Source of the DNA: Theodoxus fluviatilis
Lineage: Eukaryota; Mollusca; Gastropoda; Cycloneritida; Neritidae
DNA: 64,000 nucleotides
Direction: 5' to 3'
Assembly (NCBI GenBank): GCA_034096865.1
Contig: JAWQFJ010002818.1
Span: 1-64,000, forward strand
The position numbers were made by a program, and so were the translations under genes. The number at the start of each line of letters is the position of its first letter. The stretch's first letter is position 1. The notes below the pieces were generated by a model. It saw only the letters and a list, made by a program, of their open reading frames with translations. It made no database searches and was not told the origin of the DNA. Positions 32,613 to 44,233 of this stretch are shown here, piece by piece.

Positions 32613-35508
32613 GTAGGGAAGACAGAATACATTTCCATCCCCATCACTGGCTACTCAGGTAGGGAACACAGAATACATTTCCATCCACATCACTGGCTAC
32701 TCAGGTAGGGAACACAGAATACATTTCCATCCACATCACTGGCTACTCAGGTAGGGAACACAGAATACATTTCCATCCCCATGACTGGCTACTCAGGTAG
32801 GGAACACAGAATACATTTCCATCCCCATCACTGGCTACTCAGGTAGGGAAGACAGAATACATTTCCATCCCCATCACCCACTACTCAGGTAGGGAACACA
32901 GAATACATTTCCATCCCCATCACTGGCTACTCAGGTAGGGAAGACAGAATACATTTCCATCCCCATCACTGGCTACTCAGGTAGGGAAGACAGAATACAT
33001 TTCCATCCCCATCACTGGCTACTCAGGTAGGAAACACAGAATACATTTCCATCCACATCACCCACTACTCAGGTAGGGAACACAGAATACATTTCCATCC
33101 ACATCACCCACTACTCAGGTAGGGAACACAGAATACGTTTCCATCCACATCACTGGCTATTCAGGTAGGGAACACAGAATACGTTTCCATCCACATCACT
33201 GGCTACTCAGGTAGGGAACACAGAATATGTTTCCATCCACATCACTAGGTACTCAGGTAGGGAACACAGAATACGTTTCCATCCACATCACTGGCTACTC
33301 AGGTAGGGAACACAGAATACATTTCCATCCACATCACCCACTACTCAGGTAGGGAACACAGAATACGTTTCCATCCCCATCACTGGCTACTCAGGTAGGG
33401 AACACAGAATACATTTCCATCCACATCACCCACTACTCAGGTAGGGAACACAGAATACATTTCCATCCCCATCACTGGCTACTCAGGTAGGGAACACAGA
33501 ATACATTTCCATCCCCATCACTGGCTACTCAGGTAGGAAACACAGAATACGTTTCCATCCACATCACTGGCTACTCAGGTAGGGAAGACAGAATACATTT
33601 CCATCCCCATCACTGGCTACTCAGGTAGGAAACACAGAATACATTTCCATCCACATCAGCCACTACTCAGGTAGGGAACACAGAATACATTTCCATCCAC
33701 ATCACCCACTACTCAGGTAGGGAACACAGAATACATTTCCATCCACATCACCCACTACTCAGGTAGGGAACACAGAATACGTTTCCATCCACATCACTCA
33801 CTACTCAGGTAGGGAACACAGAATACATTTCCATCCACATCACCCACTACTCAGGTAGGGAACACAGAATACATTTCCATCCACATCACCCACTACTCAG
33901 GTAGGGAACACAGAATACGTTTCCATCCCCATCACTGGCTACTCAGGTAGGGAACACAGAATACATTTCCATCCACATCACCCACTACTCGGGTAGGGAA
34001 CACAGAATACATTTCCATCCACATCACCCACTACTCAGGTAGGGAACACAGAATACGTTTCCATCCACATCACTCACTACTCAGGTAGGGAACACAGAAT
34101 ACATTTCCATCCCCATCACTGGCTACTCAGGTAGGGAACACAGAATACATTTCCATCCACATCACTCACTACTCAGGTAGGGAACACAGAATACATTTCC
34201 ATCCACATCACTCACTACTCAGGTAGGGAACACAGAATACATTTCCATCCACATCACTCACTACTCAGGTAGGGAACACAGAATACATTTCCATCCACAT
34301 CACCCACTACTCAGGTAGGGAACACAGAATACATTTCCATCCACATCACCCACTACTCAGGTAGGGAACACAGAATACGTTTCCATCCACATCACTGGCT
34401 ATTCAGGTAGGGAACACAGAATACGTTTCCATCCACATCACTGGCTACTCAGGTAGGGAACACAGAATATGTTTCCATCCACATCACTAGGTACTCAGGT
34501 AGGGAACACAGAATACGTTTCCATCCACATCACTGGCTACTCAGGTAGGGAACACAGAATACATTTCCATCCACATCACTAGCTACTCAGGTAGGGAAGA
34601 ATACGTTTCCATCCACATCACTGGCTACTCAGGTAGGGAACACAGAATACGTTTCCATCCCCATCACCCACTACTCAGGTAGGGAACACAGAATACATTT
34701 CCATCCACATCACCCACTACTCAGGTATGGAACACAGAATACATTTCCATCCACATCACCCACTACTCAGGTATGGAACACAGAATACATTTCCATCCAC
34801 ATCACTGGCTACTCAGGTATGGAACACAGAATACATTTCCATCCACATCACCCACTACTCAGGTAGGGAACACAGAATACATTTCCATCCACATCACCCA
34901 CTACTCAGGTATGGAACACAGAATACATTTCCATCCACATCACCCACTACTCAGGTAGGGAACACAGAATACATTTCCATCCACATCACTCACTACTCAG
35001 GTAGGGAACACAGAATACATTTCCATCCACATCACTAGCTACTCAGGTAGGGAACACAGAATACATTTCCATCCACATCACCCACTACTCAGGTAGGGAA
35101 CACAGAATACGTTTCCATCCACATCACCCACTACTCAGGCATGGAACACACAATACATTTCCATCCACATCACTGGCTACTCAGGTAGGGAACACAGAGT
35201 ACATTTCCATCCACATCACCCACTACTCAGGTAGGGAACACAGAATACGTTTCCATCCACATCACCCACTACTCAGGCATGGAACACACGATACATTTCC
35301 ATCCACATCACTGGCTACTCAGGTAGGGAACACAGAATACATTTCCATCCACATCACCCACTACTCAGGTAGGGAACACAGAATACGTTTCCATCCACAT
35401 CACCCACTACTCAGGTAGGGAACACAGAATACATTTCCATCCACATCACCCACTACTCAGGTAGGGAACACAGAATACATTTCCATCCACATCACCCACT
35501 ACTCGTGT
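32594..35508. repeat. 46-base minisatellite made from the exon end plus 5' splice site, about 63 copies
   Basis: The unit reads ACATCACTGGCTACTCAG, GTAGGGAACACAGAATAC, ATTTCCATCC. The first part is the last 17-18 bases of the synaptotagmin exon at 32595-32612 and the second starts with its donor. The period is 46 bases (ggctac at 32603, then 32649). A frequent variant replaces CTGGCTACT with CCCACTACT. CAG-GTAGGG or CAG-GTATGG is kept in nearly every copy; GGCATGG variants occur near 35139 and 35279. Confidence 0.96.
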
Positions 35509-36085
35509 AGCTGCGGCGCAATAGTGCGAGACAGACACCAATGTCGAGGTGTGTCCGGTAGTCAGGCAGCGGGTTTAGGGAACACAGGATCGACAGAAGT
35601 GAAAGAATGAACACGCTGATTGTCTGAAAGTTTCAACGTATGCACACATTGCTGACTTCTCAGGTGTGGAACAAAAGTTTACAGAGGATTATGACTTTGA
35701 TGATAAACTCTACTAAATGGCAGTACGATGACCATGATCAAAGCACGTCACTTGACATGCAAATTATGATTGACAAAATGCATAGGATGGAAAAATACAA
35801 GTTAAAACAGCGCCTACTTTTACACTTCTCAATTTGTTGACAATATGCATGGTAACACCGACCCAGGGTGTCTGTTGTGTGTCGTTTCAGGCTGTGAAAA
35901 TCTTCACCTTGATTTATGTATTTCTTATATCCAAACATTACGTCTACAGAATGAATAGATTTTCTACCCTGTAAGAAATCTGAATGACAACATGGATTGA
36001 GAGTGACTGTGCGTGTCGCGCTGTGCTAACGATTCAGCCATCCTGCATACGCACGCCTGCCATATCCTGTCCATGCCCGTTGCAG
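35509..36085 (+). other. Rest of the synaptotagmin intron
   Basis: Unique sequence between the array and the last exon, ending in the acceptor CCATGCCCGTTGCAG. No other exon was recognised. Confidence 0.8.
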
Positions 36086-36390
36086 ACCCCTACGTGAAGG
36101 TCTGGCTCATGTTCGGCAAGGACAAGGTGGAGAAGAAGAAGACGACCATCAAGAAGCGGACGCTGAATCCAGTCTACAACGAGTCCTTCATCTTCGACGT
36201 GCCCTGGGAGCGGCTCCGCGAGGCCAGCCTGGAGGTCACGGTCAAGGACTTCGACAAGGTGGGGCGCAACGAGCTCATTGGCAAGGTCATCCTCAGTGGC
36301 AAGAGCGGCCCCATGGAGTCGCGTCACTGGAACGACATGGTGGCCAAGCCACGCCAGCAGGTGGCGCAGTGGCACCTGCTCAAGGACTAG
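36086..36390 (+). CDS. Synaptotagmin last coding exon, rest of C2B
   Basis: Starts after GTTGCAG at 36085 in phase 1 and ends at TAG, 36388-36390. With the G of the previous exon it begins DPYVKVWLMFGKDKVEKKK. That carries the polybasic strand 4 and then TLNPVYNESFIFDVPWERL. Calcium loop 3 reads VKDFDKVGRNELIG: two aspartates are present and the fifth ligand position is E rather than D. The end, VAQWHLLKD, contains the conserved WHxL motif of synaptotagmin C2B tails. Together the two exons encode 139 residues, a full C2B. WLMFG, NESF, SGP before HWNDM, and the RNE in loop 3 recall invertebrate Syt-alpha/beta and Syt7. I cannot settle the subfamily without alignment. Confidence 0.96.
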
Positions 36391-38000
36391 CGCGCCACCT
36401 GCCGGCAGCCCGCACGGAGCAAACTCTGGAGCCTCGTCCTCGAGTGTTCCCCGCTCCGCCCGGCCGAATGTAGTCAGTGGTAGCGTCCCTCCACCCGAAT
36501 GTACAGCACCTAGTCTCGTCACGCCCTCATCCCAGTGACGTCACGCTGCAGAGGGCATAGCAGTAGTGAGTTGTCTCCCCTAGGCTTTGTGCGTGCACGG
36601 ACTGGCGCTGCCTGCAGTCCAAGAGCGGGGCGAGGCTGGGACCGGACTATGCAGCGCGCCCTCTGCTGGGAGAAGGGAGGTCACTCTCCTTGGGGAAGCT
36701 GCCTCCACCCGCCCCCTCTCCCGATGGACCAGCAGTCTGTCTGACTCCTGGTTGTGTAGAAGACGAACTCTCATCCTGTAGACTGCACTAGTAACGTTTC
36801 ATCTGGACGCAGTGGCGCGCAGCCTCCCACTAGCTGTGTACTCCACGCAGTCGTTTCCACGCAGTCGTTTCCAAGTCCTTGTAGACCAGGGAGCCTTACC
36901 CTCTCCCTCTGCACGACAAGCAGTTCTCACCAGTGTGGGAAACCGAGGCTTGCAGCCACAGACTGCGAGTCTTGCCCCCACTGCAAGGAGGTGGGCAGCG
37001 TGCAGCTTTCGCTTTCCTGGTTCACAACCGACACTTGCCCCCACTGCAAGGAGGTGGGCAGCGTGCAGCTTCCGCTTTCCTGGTTCACAACCGACACTTC
37101 ATTCCAGCAGACCTGGAGCCTGCCACACTTCAGTTGCTCAGTTGTACACAATGTCATGGACTTAAAACCATATCAATCTTACTCCAGAGTTTAACAGACT
37201 TCAGCCAGTTGAAGACGTAAAAGTTCGAATCAGCACATCAGTGCCAGTCGTACCGAGTGCTTTGTGTTGGACGGAGCTGACCAACCAAGACGAGGCAATA
37301 AGACAACAGAACGCCCTGTTCTGTTGAAGACTAGAAGCAGCAGAGATTGGGTTTGCCTGCTCCGCTATCGCTTGCCTCGATTCTCTTCATCGTTTTTCAG
37401 CAAGTGACATCAGCCAGACCATCTCAGGATTCTCGCACTGGAGATTTATTTTTGCCACGTGAGCTGCTTTCGGCCTGTAGAGCCTGCTGCCTAGTGCTGC
37501 CTGCACTTCCGCTCTCTCTAGATGTCGTGTGCGCCTCAGACCGGACGTCCGTCGCGCGACACGGAGCCAGCACGGGGAGGGAGCACTCCCAGGGATGGCC
37601 GCACCTGGCTCACTCCTGACCGTGAGCCTTCTGTCTGTCCTCGTGTTTGTTGTCATTTGCCAGCAAAGGATTGCTCGAGTGGCCCAGTCATCAGAGGGTC
37701 AAGTTTGAGACCCTGGTGTGGGAGCAAAAGTCGCAGCGCCTCTACTTTCTCCGTGCACCGGCTGCGCAGTCCGCACAGCCGTCCACAGGCAGTCTGGAGG
37801 GCGAGGGCGACAGCGGAGTTCCCGTGTCTGTTCGCGCTGTAGTCAGCTGGCTTTCCGAGCATACGTACCGCACAGCTTTTTGCATGTAAAAACTGCATGT
37901 AATAGTATAAATTTCCTAAGTGCGCCAGAAACAAACTCGCTGTTCTATACATACCCAAATCAGAATGTTGCTGTGCAGTGAGGTGATCTCCACCTTCTTG
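36391..38000 (+). other. Probable synaptotagmin 3' UTR and downstream unique DNA
   Basis: CpG-containing, moderately GC-rich sequence follows the stop codon. Several open frames exist, for example 37647-37889 plus, but none shows a known domain. I saw no convincing poly(A) signal. A palindromic TGACGTCA lies at 36536-36543. Confidence 0.45.
36971..37096. repeat. 63-base tandem duplication
   Basis: CTTGCCCCCACTGCAAGGAG starts at 36971 and again at 37034. The two copies differ at about one base over the shared 63. Confidence 0.92.
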
Positions 38001-38126
38001 TCTCTATCTCCATGGCAAGCCGTGTCTCTATCTACATGGCAAGCCGTGTCTCTATCTACATGGCAAGCCGTGTCTCTATCTACATGGCAAGCCGTGTCTC
38101 TATCTACATGGCAAGCCGTGTCTCTG
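38001..38126. repeat. 24-base tandem repeat, 5 copies
   Basis: The unit contains TCTCTATCTACATGGCAAGC followed by CGTG. The first copy reads CTCCATGG. Confidence 0.95.
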
Positions 38127-38174
38127 GTTTATAGATGTTGAGGTCTGGACTTTGGTAGAGATCGCTACCGTATG

Positions 38175-38221
<47 letters not shown>

Positions 38222-38360
38222 CACATACGCACACACACATTCACACACACACACATTCACGCACACACACACACACGCATGCACACATGCACGCACGCGC
38301 ACACACACACGCACGCACACACGCATACACACATGTATACACACACACACACACACACCC
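38175..38360. repeat. (CT)n followed by (CA)n microsatellites
   Basis: About 22 CT units (38176-38219) lead into an impure CA/CACG tract of about 140 bases. Confidence 0.95.
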
Positions 38361-38425
38361 CGCCTCATGGCACAGGAACGGCGGTCTTGCCAGCCTGAAG
38401 TGCCGCTCCCCACACTGAGGACGAT

Positions 38426-38497
38426 GGGGGGGGGGGGGGGGGGGGGGGCACGCTGCCGCAGAGCGAGAGCGCAGGGACGGTGGGGGGGGGGGGGGGG
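38426..38497. repeat. Two long G homopolymers
   Basis: A run of 23 G at 38426-38448 and a run of 16 G at 38482-38497 are separated by 33 bases. Run lengths of this kind are error-prone in sequencing and could form quadruplexes. Confidence 0.9.
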
Positions 38498-39447
38498 AGG
38501 CGGGTATGACGTCATCTGGTCACGCCTGAACCTGTCCGCCTCCTCCACTCGCATCGTGTGCCCTGTCCACATGTCTGTCCACGTGTCTGTCCACGTGTCT
38601 GTGCATGCTCGGGTATGGATGCTGCACATTCACGGTTCTCCACGTGAAAGATAACTGAAAACCTCAAACCTACGATATTTTTTCTTTTACTTTCTTTCAC
38701 TTTCTTTCTTTCTTCTTAACACTCGACTTGTTTGAGTTAAACCCCTCTTGCTTAGTTGTCAAACACGGGATTAATGAAACAGCTTGGCATTAATGTAGAT
38801 CAGGTCTGCTAGCGGCCTTTACACCTGTAACAGTCTTCGTCACCTCAAAGGGTTCGGCTTTCTCGTGGCAGTTCATGCCTGCTTCTTGCGCTCCTTGTGA
38901 AGATGAAAGTCTGTCTGCGTTGTCTCTGGTCTGTCGTCCAGTGAGGTTTTTTGGAGCACTTGTGAGCGCGTGGTGATCTGTTCCAATTTTCTCGCATTTG
39001 CCGGCAGTGTCTTGAATGTGGGAAAATGTTTCATTGAATCAATTATATGTTTCATCCAGGTGGTTAGCAATCGATTGAAGTCTGAATGCTCTTTGAGGTT
39101 TTTCTTCTCCACTCGTAGAAATGTAGACACACATATTAGACTTCATGCTTGCCTAATAACCAGTAGGCTGACACTTATTCTACTCAGATCGTGATAGCAG
39201 CTTGATATCCAAGCGTACATGTCACCAGCTCACTGATGTCTTTTCCTCACGCCATCTTGGAAGCATGGACAGGCACTGACTGGCCGTGGGGTTTTGTTGG
39301 AGCGTTGTTTTGTCTCGATGGTTGAGGAGTCTGGGCGGGGGGCGCGATGATCCCCTTCACGGCCAGACAGAGGTCCCAAGTTGCCGCAACCTGCAGTGCT
39401 GGACTGGAGGACAGCGTCTGGTTTCGCTGTGGGCGCTCGCCTGTGTA
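38498..39447. other. Unique sequence; one unidentified minus-strand frame
   Basis: An 85-codon frame at 38873-39130 (minus) contains FNRLLTTWMKHIIDSMKHFP and ends in KERKKQA before a stop. The composition is protein-like but no family was recognised, and the overlapping plus strand is also open. It may be chance or an old transposon fragment. TGACGTCA occurs at 38507-38514. Confidence 0.3.
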
Positions 39448-39771
39448 GACCTTGCCAGGCTGCCCCTCTGTGAAGACCTTGCCAGGCTGCCCCTCTGTGA
39501 AGACCTTGCCAGGCTGCCCCTCTGTGAAGACCTTGCCAGGCTGCCCCTCTGTGAAGACCTTGCCTGACTGCCCCTCTGTGAAGAACTTGCCAGGCTGCCC
39601 CTCTGTGAAGACCTTGCCAGGCTGCCCCTCTGTGAAGACCTTGCCTGACTGCCCCTCTGTGAAGACCTTGCCAGGCTGCCCCTCTGTGAAGACCTTGCCA
39701 GGCTGCCCCTCTGTGAAGACCTTGCCAGGCTGCCCCTCTGTGTAGACCTTGGCAGGCTGCTCGCCTGCTTG
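39448..39771. repeat. 27-base minisatellite, 12 copies
   Basis: The unit reads GACCTTGCCAGGCTGCCCCT then CTGTGAA, with a regular 27-base period (9 codons) and a TGCCTGACTG variant. Confidence 0.96.
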
Positions 39772-40110
39772 GTGGGTGGTCTAACTGGTGTTGTCGTTCC
39801 TTTCAAAGTGCTTTATAAACAGATCGAAGAATGTATTCAAAGGTTGATGTATTTCAGCTTGAGGGTTAATATCAAACGTCGTATTCATACTTGAACATGT
39901 ACTAGCAGCGGTAATGCATCTAAAAGATTTCTTCTTCTTCATCTTCTCCTGTTTTCCTGCCCTACTATATGTCAGTCAGATCTGGAACGATGTTACTGCC
40001 CTCCTATATGTCAGTCAGATTTGGAACGATGTTACTGCGCATGTCGAGTTACGTTGCCATGAATATCGCCAGAGATGCGGACTGAGTCTTCTTTGCGGAT
40101 TTATCCGCGA
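39772..40110. other. Unique sequence with a short duplication
   Basis: CTATATGTCAGTCAGAT with flanks occurs twice (39966 and 40006). No gene was seen. Confidence 0.5.
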
Positions 40111-40373
40111 GGCAGTGCTGCAGTGAGGCAGTGCTGCAGTGAGGCAGTGAGGCAGTGCTGCAGTGAGGCAGTGCTGCAGTGAGGCAGTGCTGCAGTGAGG
40201 CAGTGCTGCAGTGAGGCATTGCTGCAGTGAGGCAGTGCTGCAGTGCTGCAGTGAGGCATTGCTGCAGTGAGGCAGTGAGGCAGTGCTGCAGTGAGGCATT
40301 GCTGCAGTGCTGCAGTGAGGCAGTGCTGCAGTGAGGCAGTGCTGCAGTGAGGCAGTGCTGCAGTGCTGCACAT
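40111..40373. repeat. 8/16-base GC-rich repeat (GCAGTGAG / GCAGTGCT)
   Basis: Built from GCAGTGAG and GCAGTGCT octamers, usually alternating as GAGGCAGTGCTGCAGT. TGCTGCAGTGCTGCA stretches can self-pair through CTGCAG. Confidence 0.93.
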
Positions 40374-41560
40374 TCTCGACTTACAGCTGCGCTCTCCAAG
40401 CTGCAGCAACGGAAGCGCACGGGTACTTTCAGTAACCTCTGACCTTTTATCCACAACGCGAAGAAGAGCGTCAAACTTCCTGAAGAAGTCTGGTCCATGC
40501 GCTGGACGTGTACACTGGTGACGTATACACTGGTGGTATGGGTGACGTGTACACTGGTGGCATGCGAACCTCGCTGCGGTTGCCATGCAGGCCAGGGCTG
40601 TGGTGCACATTTCTCGACAGTCCTCGCACTGGTAGCGTGTAGAGGGACCAGGATGCGGAAAGCATGGCAGGCCATTCCCACTGTACAGTCCTCTGTTGCT
40701 CAAACATTCCAACAGGCCACGAGAGCGAACACACGTAGTGTACGTCTGTCATCGTAGAGATTGCGTGGCATCAGCTCGGACATCGTCCATCCTCAGATGG
40801 GCATGGCTCTCGGACTCGCCCTTGACCCTCGCGCCAGACTTCATTGTCGCACGGGGGAAAATTTTTACTTTCAAGATTTTCTCAATCGTCCGCAAACGAA
40901 GGGAAAAACCGTGGACAAATCACCCATTGCCAATTACTGTAGTCACACTCGCTCCAGGATCATTTGCAAGGAGCAAAGAATAACTTCTGGGATCTTTCCA
41001 ACCTCAAAGCTCTCCGTGTACGATAGACAGCTGAAGCGCGTATACAGAGTGTAAACGAAGCGTCAGTTGTAGAATAATAACGTTATCTGGCTGTAAGGGA
41101 TGGCCGACGGATGTTCTGTCACTACACTTCCCGTGACGTATTCTGTGTATATATGTATGTAGTCTTATCAACCATTTTGGAACAAGCGCGGAGTTGGAAG
41201 ATGTTATTTACTGAGGGCGCATGGAGGTTGAAAATAGTCCTGGTTGGAAGGCGTCTTGACTAGGCTGTTGAAAGGCAAGGTTGACCCTCCAGTGCTGCAG
41301 CCATGTGCAGCCATGTGCAGCCATGTGCAGCCATGCGTGTACAGTGGTCAGTGATGACGTAGCGTCTGGGCAGGGCAGTTGTGGTCACCTGCTCGAGGTT
41401 GCTCCAGGCTGTATTGTTGTGCTGTACCACAGCCTCCCTGTCCCCTGTAGGCCGGGTAGCCGGTCCACGTTGCGTGTCCATTCCAGTTTCTGTTTGTGGT
41501 CCATGTCCTCCTGGTGCCTGGCCTGGCCTGGCCTGGCCTGCCTTGAGTTTCCTGTGTGCA
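40374..41560. other. Unique sequence, no gene supported
   Basis: A minus-strand frame (40101-40712) has a cysteine-rich stretch, RYQCEDCREMCTTALAC, but runs into the octamer repeat and overlaps other open frames. It was not accepted as a gene. Four copies of CAGCCATGTG lie near 41300-41336. Confidence 0.4.
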
Positions 41561-41561
41561 G

Positions 41562-42018
41562 AGCGCAGTCACAAACCTGGGTAGCCTGGACAGCGCAGTC
41601 ACAAACCTGGGTAGCCTGGACAGCGCAGTCACAAACCTGGGTAGCCTGGACAGCGCAGTCACAAACCTGGGTAGCCTGGACAGCGCAGTCACAAACCTGG
41701 GTAGCCTGGACAGCGCAGTCACAAACCTGGGTAGCCTGGATAGTGCAGTCACAAACCTGGGTAGCCTGGACAGCGCAGTCACAAACCTGGGTAGCCTGAA
41801 CAGCGCAGTCACAAACCTGGGTAGCCTGGACAGCGCAGTCACAAACCTGGGTTACCTGGACAGCGCAGTCACAAACCTGGGTAGCCTGGACAGCGCAGTC
41901 ACAAACCTGGGTAGCCTGGACAGCGCAGTCACAAACCTGGGTAGCCTGGACAGCGCAGTCACAAACCTGGGTAGGCTGGACAGCGCAGTCACAAACCTGG
42001 GTAGATTGGACAGTGCAG
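41562..42018. repeat. 30-base minisatellite, 15 copies
   Basis: The unit reads AGCGCAGTCACAAACCTGGG then TAGCCTGGAC. The period is exactly 30 and copies are nearly identical. As 30 is 10 codons, both strands stay open, giving decapeptide frames without coding support. Confidence 0.97.
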
Positions 42019-42944
42019 GAAAACACGCTCCATCCTGCATCATGTTCGAGTGGTGTTGGCAACCGCATTTGTCAGTGAAGCGTCTTCGCATTTCCTCATG
42101 AGACAGTGGAGAGGGCGAGAGCAGAGTTATAACCAACTTTGTGAAACTGACAAGTAGGCCCTCAGTAACCTTTTTTGTTTGATAACGTGTGAGTTTCCAA
42201 GGGAGGAAAGCATGATACGGTACCCAGTTGAGAACCAGCCCGAGATAAATCACGTTTCCGTAGCAGTGGAAGGCACAGAACTGGATCTGCAACACATCTT
42301 CTACACTCGTCCATAGAGGGCGACTTGGTGTTCCGTGTCCCAACCTGGTCGTCGGTTTTCCCCTCCCAAACTTTCCCTACCGAACATTCCCTTCGCAAAC
42401 TTTCCCTTCCGAACATTCCCTCCGCAAACTTTCCCTTCCCAAACTTTCCCTTTGCAAACGAGGCTGTGGCAATCTGTCAGTAAACTGATGGATGGGTGGA
42501 CTGATGGATGGGTGGACTGATGGATGGATGGAGTTTATGACCCATCAGCCTTGTAGGCCATGTAAGACCACAACGTTAATCATATAACATAGCTAAATAA
42601 AATTTTCAAGTAAAAAGTTACATCAAAAGAAGTAAAAGAATATAAATAATAAAGACCACCTGTCAATTGTCTGCGGCCTTCGAGTCGTTCTCTACGGATT
42701 ATGAGCAGTTTTTCTGGCTTTCTAGAGCATCCTTGGCAGTGTCGGTAGCAAACTAGCCCCGAAGTTGAACATTTCTAATAAAAGAGGAGGAGCTGAGCTC
42801 TTTCTAAAAACACTTTGATTGCACATTGTTGGTGGCACATCAAAGGTAGGCATAGCACGGGGCTTTGGAACGTGGCAAAGTAGCTGGCTTCGTGACGTCA
42901 TCCTGCTACAAGTTTCTTGTAGCCTCTGACCTGCTGCTGCTGCT
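42019..42944. other. Unique DNA with minor repeats
   Basis: Contains short direct repeats of CAAACTTTCCCTTCC (42366-42455) and GATGGGTGGACTGATG (42490-42530). AATAAA words occur near 42596 and 42646. No gene was seen. TGACGTCA occurs at 42893-42900. Confidence 0.5.
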
Positions 42945-43255
42945 GCAGCAGTCGCCCTTTCCTCGCCCTTTCCCCTTGCCCTTTCCTCGCCCTTTTCCCT
43001 CGCCCTTTTCCCTCGTCCTTTTCCTTGCCCTTTTCCCTCGCCCTTTTCCCTCGCCCTTTTCTCTCGCCCTTTCCTCGCCCTTTTCCCTCGCCCTTTTCCC
43101 TCGTCCTTTTCCTCGCCCTTTTCCCTCGCCCTTTTCTCTCGCCCTTTCCTCGCCCTTTTCCCTCGCCCTTTTCCCTCGCCCTTTTCTCTCGCCCTTTCCT
43201 CGCCCTTTTCCCTCGCCCTTTTCCCTCGCCCTTTTCTCTCGCCCTTTCCTCGCTT
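42945..43255. repeat. 12/13-base pyrimidine minisatellite
   Basis: Built from CGCCCTTTTCCCT and CGCCCTTTCCT units. The strand is almost purely pyrimidine apart from one G per unit. Larger blocks of about 56 bases repeat. Confidence 0.93.
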
Positions 43256-44066
43256 CGAGACTTGGGAAGGAGATGCGGCCTGTGTGTGGTGACGAGTTTT
43301 GTTTGCAAAAAAGGGGTTCCCTTTGGGGTTTGCTCAGACTGTGCCAGAATCAAACTTGCTTGTGGAGGTAGCAGGAAGCCCAGTAGCAAATCGCCTCACC
43401 TACTTCGCCGTCTCACTGTCTCGCCAGTCTCACTGTTCGCCGGTCTCACCTGGGCACTGTGGATGTGGACCTGTAGTCGTCCTCCCTCCTTCTCACCCTC
43501 ATCATCAGGCATCACCTCCTCCATCCTCCCCATTCGTAGCCTTTTCCCCCCCTTCGTCACTCCTGTCTAGACGCATGCATGCCAGTCTAAACTGAAGCTC
43601 TACAGGGAGTCGAGTCCACTTGTTGAGTGTTCACTGTAGTCCCTTCCTGTTGTCATGACGACCAAGGTTTGCCAGAGGTGGGCCGGCGCTGCCGAGTTCC
43701 CCAGAGACCCAGGCCACGCCGAGCCAGACGCCGTGTGAGTTGGTTGTCTGTGTACCGCATTGTACAAAAACTACAAATCATTCTGTACCACGATATTTAA
43801 TCTCTTGTTGGAAGGAGTCCCTGGATACATGGACAGAGAATAAATATTGTAGATTTGCATTGTCGGTGTCTTGCTATGTACGGTGTTGCCGCCCTGCCCC
43901 GCCACGTGTCCTGGGCAGTGCAGCCAGTGTGGGCAGTGCAGCCAGTGGCAAGACCTGCACTCCCAGCAGTCAAAATGGCGACGCTCTGGTGACCACTGCT
44001 CTGCACCCTCCCGAGGTCAAAGGCCAAACTGGACTTCCTGATGAAAGACGTGCTCAAGACGAGTTT
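43256..44066. other. Unique sequence, possible exon fragments, none proven
   Basis: An ATG at 43655 opens MTTKVCQRWAGAAEFPRDPG and reaches a GTGAGT donor-like site at 43734. The frame EVKAKLDFLMKDVLKTSFKR ends the interval, just before an inverted repeat. Neither matches a family I know. Confidence 0.3.
44014..44063 (+). repeat. Imperfect direct repeat outside the inverted-repeat element, left copy
   Basis: AGGTCAAAGGCCAAACTGGA, CTTCCTGATGAAAG, ACGTGCTCAAGACGA resembles AGGTCACACTGGACTTCCTG, AAGGATACACTCAAGATGAA at 45409-45446. Confidence 0.7.
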
Positions 44067-44199
44067 TAAGAGGGCACATGGCATAGAAAAAACCGGGGTA
44101 TTAGAAAAAATGTCATTGCTAACCATTTGTTTCTATGTTAATGAAATGTTGTGAACAATACAAACACACTACAGGGAATATTCATACTTATTTTAATAA

Positions 44200-44233
<34 letters not shown>

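Noticed and set aside
40101..40712. Cysteine-rich minus-strand frame
   Set aside because: It overlaps two other open frames, runs into a GCAGTG octamer repeat and matches no known cysteine pattern.
41556..42101. Decapeptide-repeat frame SAVTNLGSLD and its minus counterpart
   Set aside because: Open on both strands only because the unit is 30 bases. Copies are too uniform to show coding constraint.
43655..43736. ATG followed by a donor-like GTGAGT as a first exon
   Set aside because: No partner exon, family match or promoter was seen; kept only as a note.
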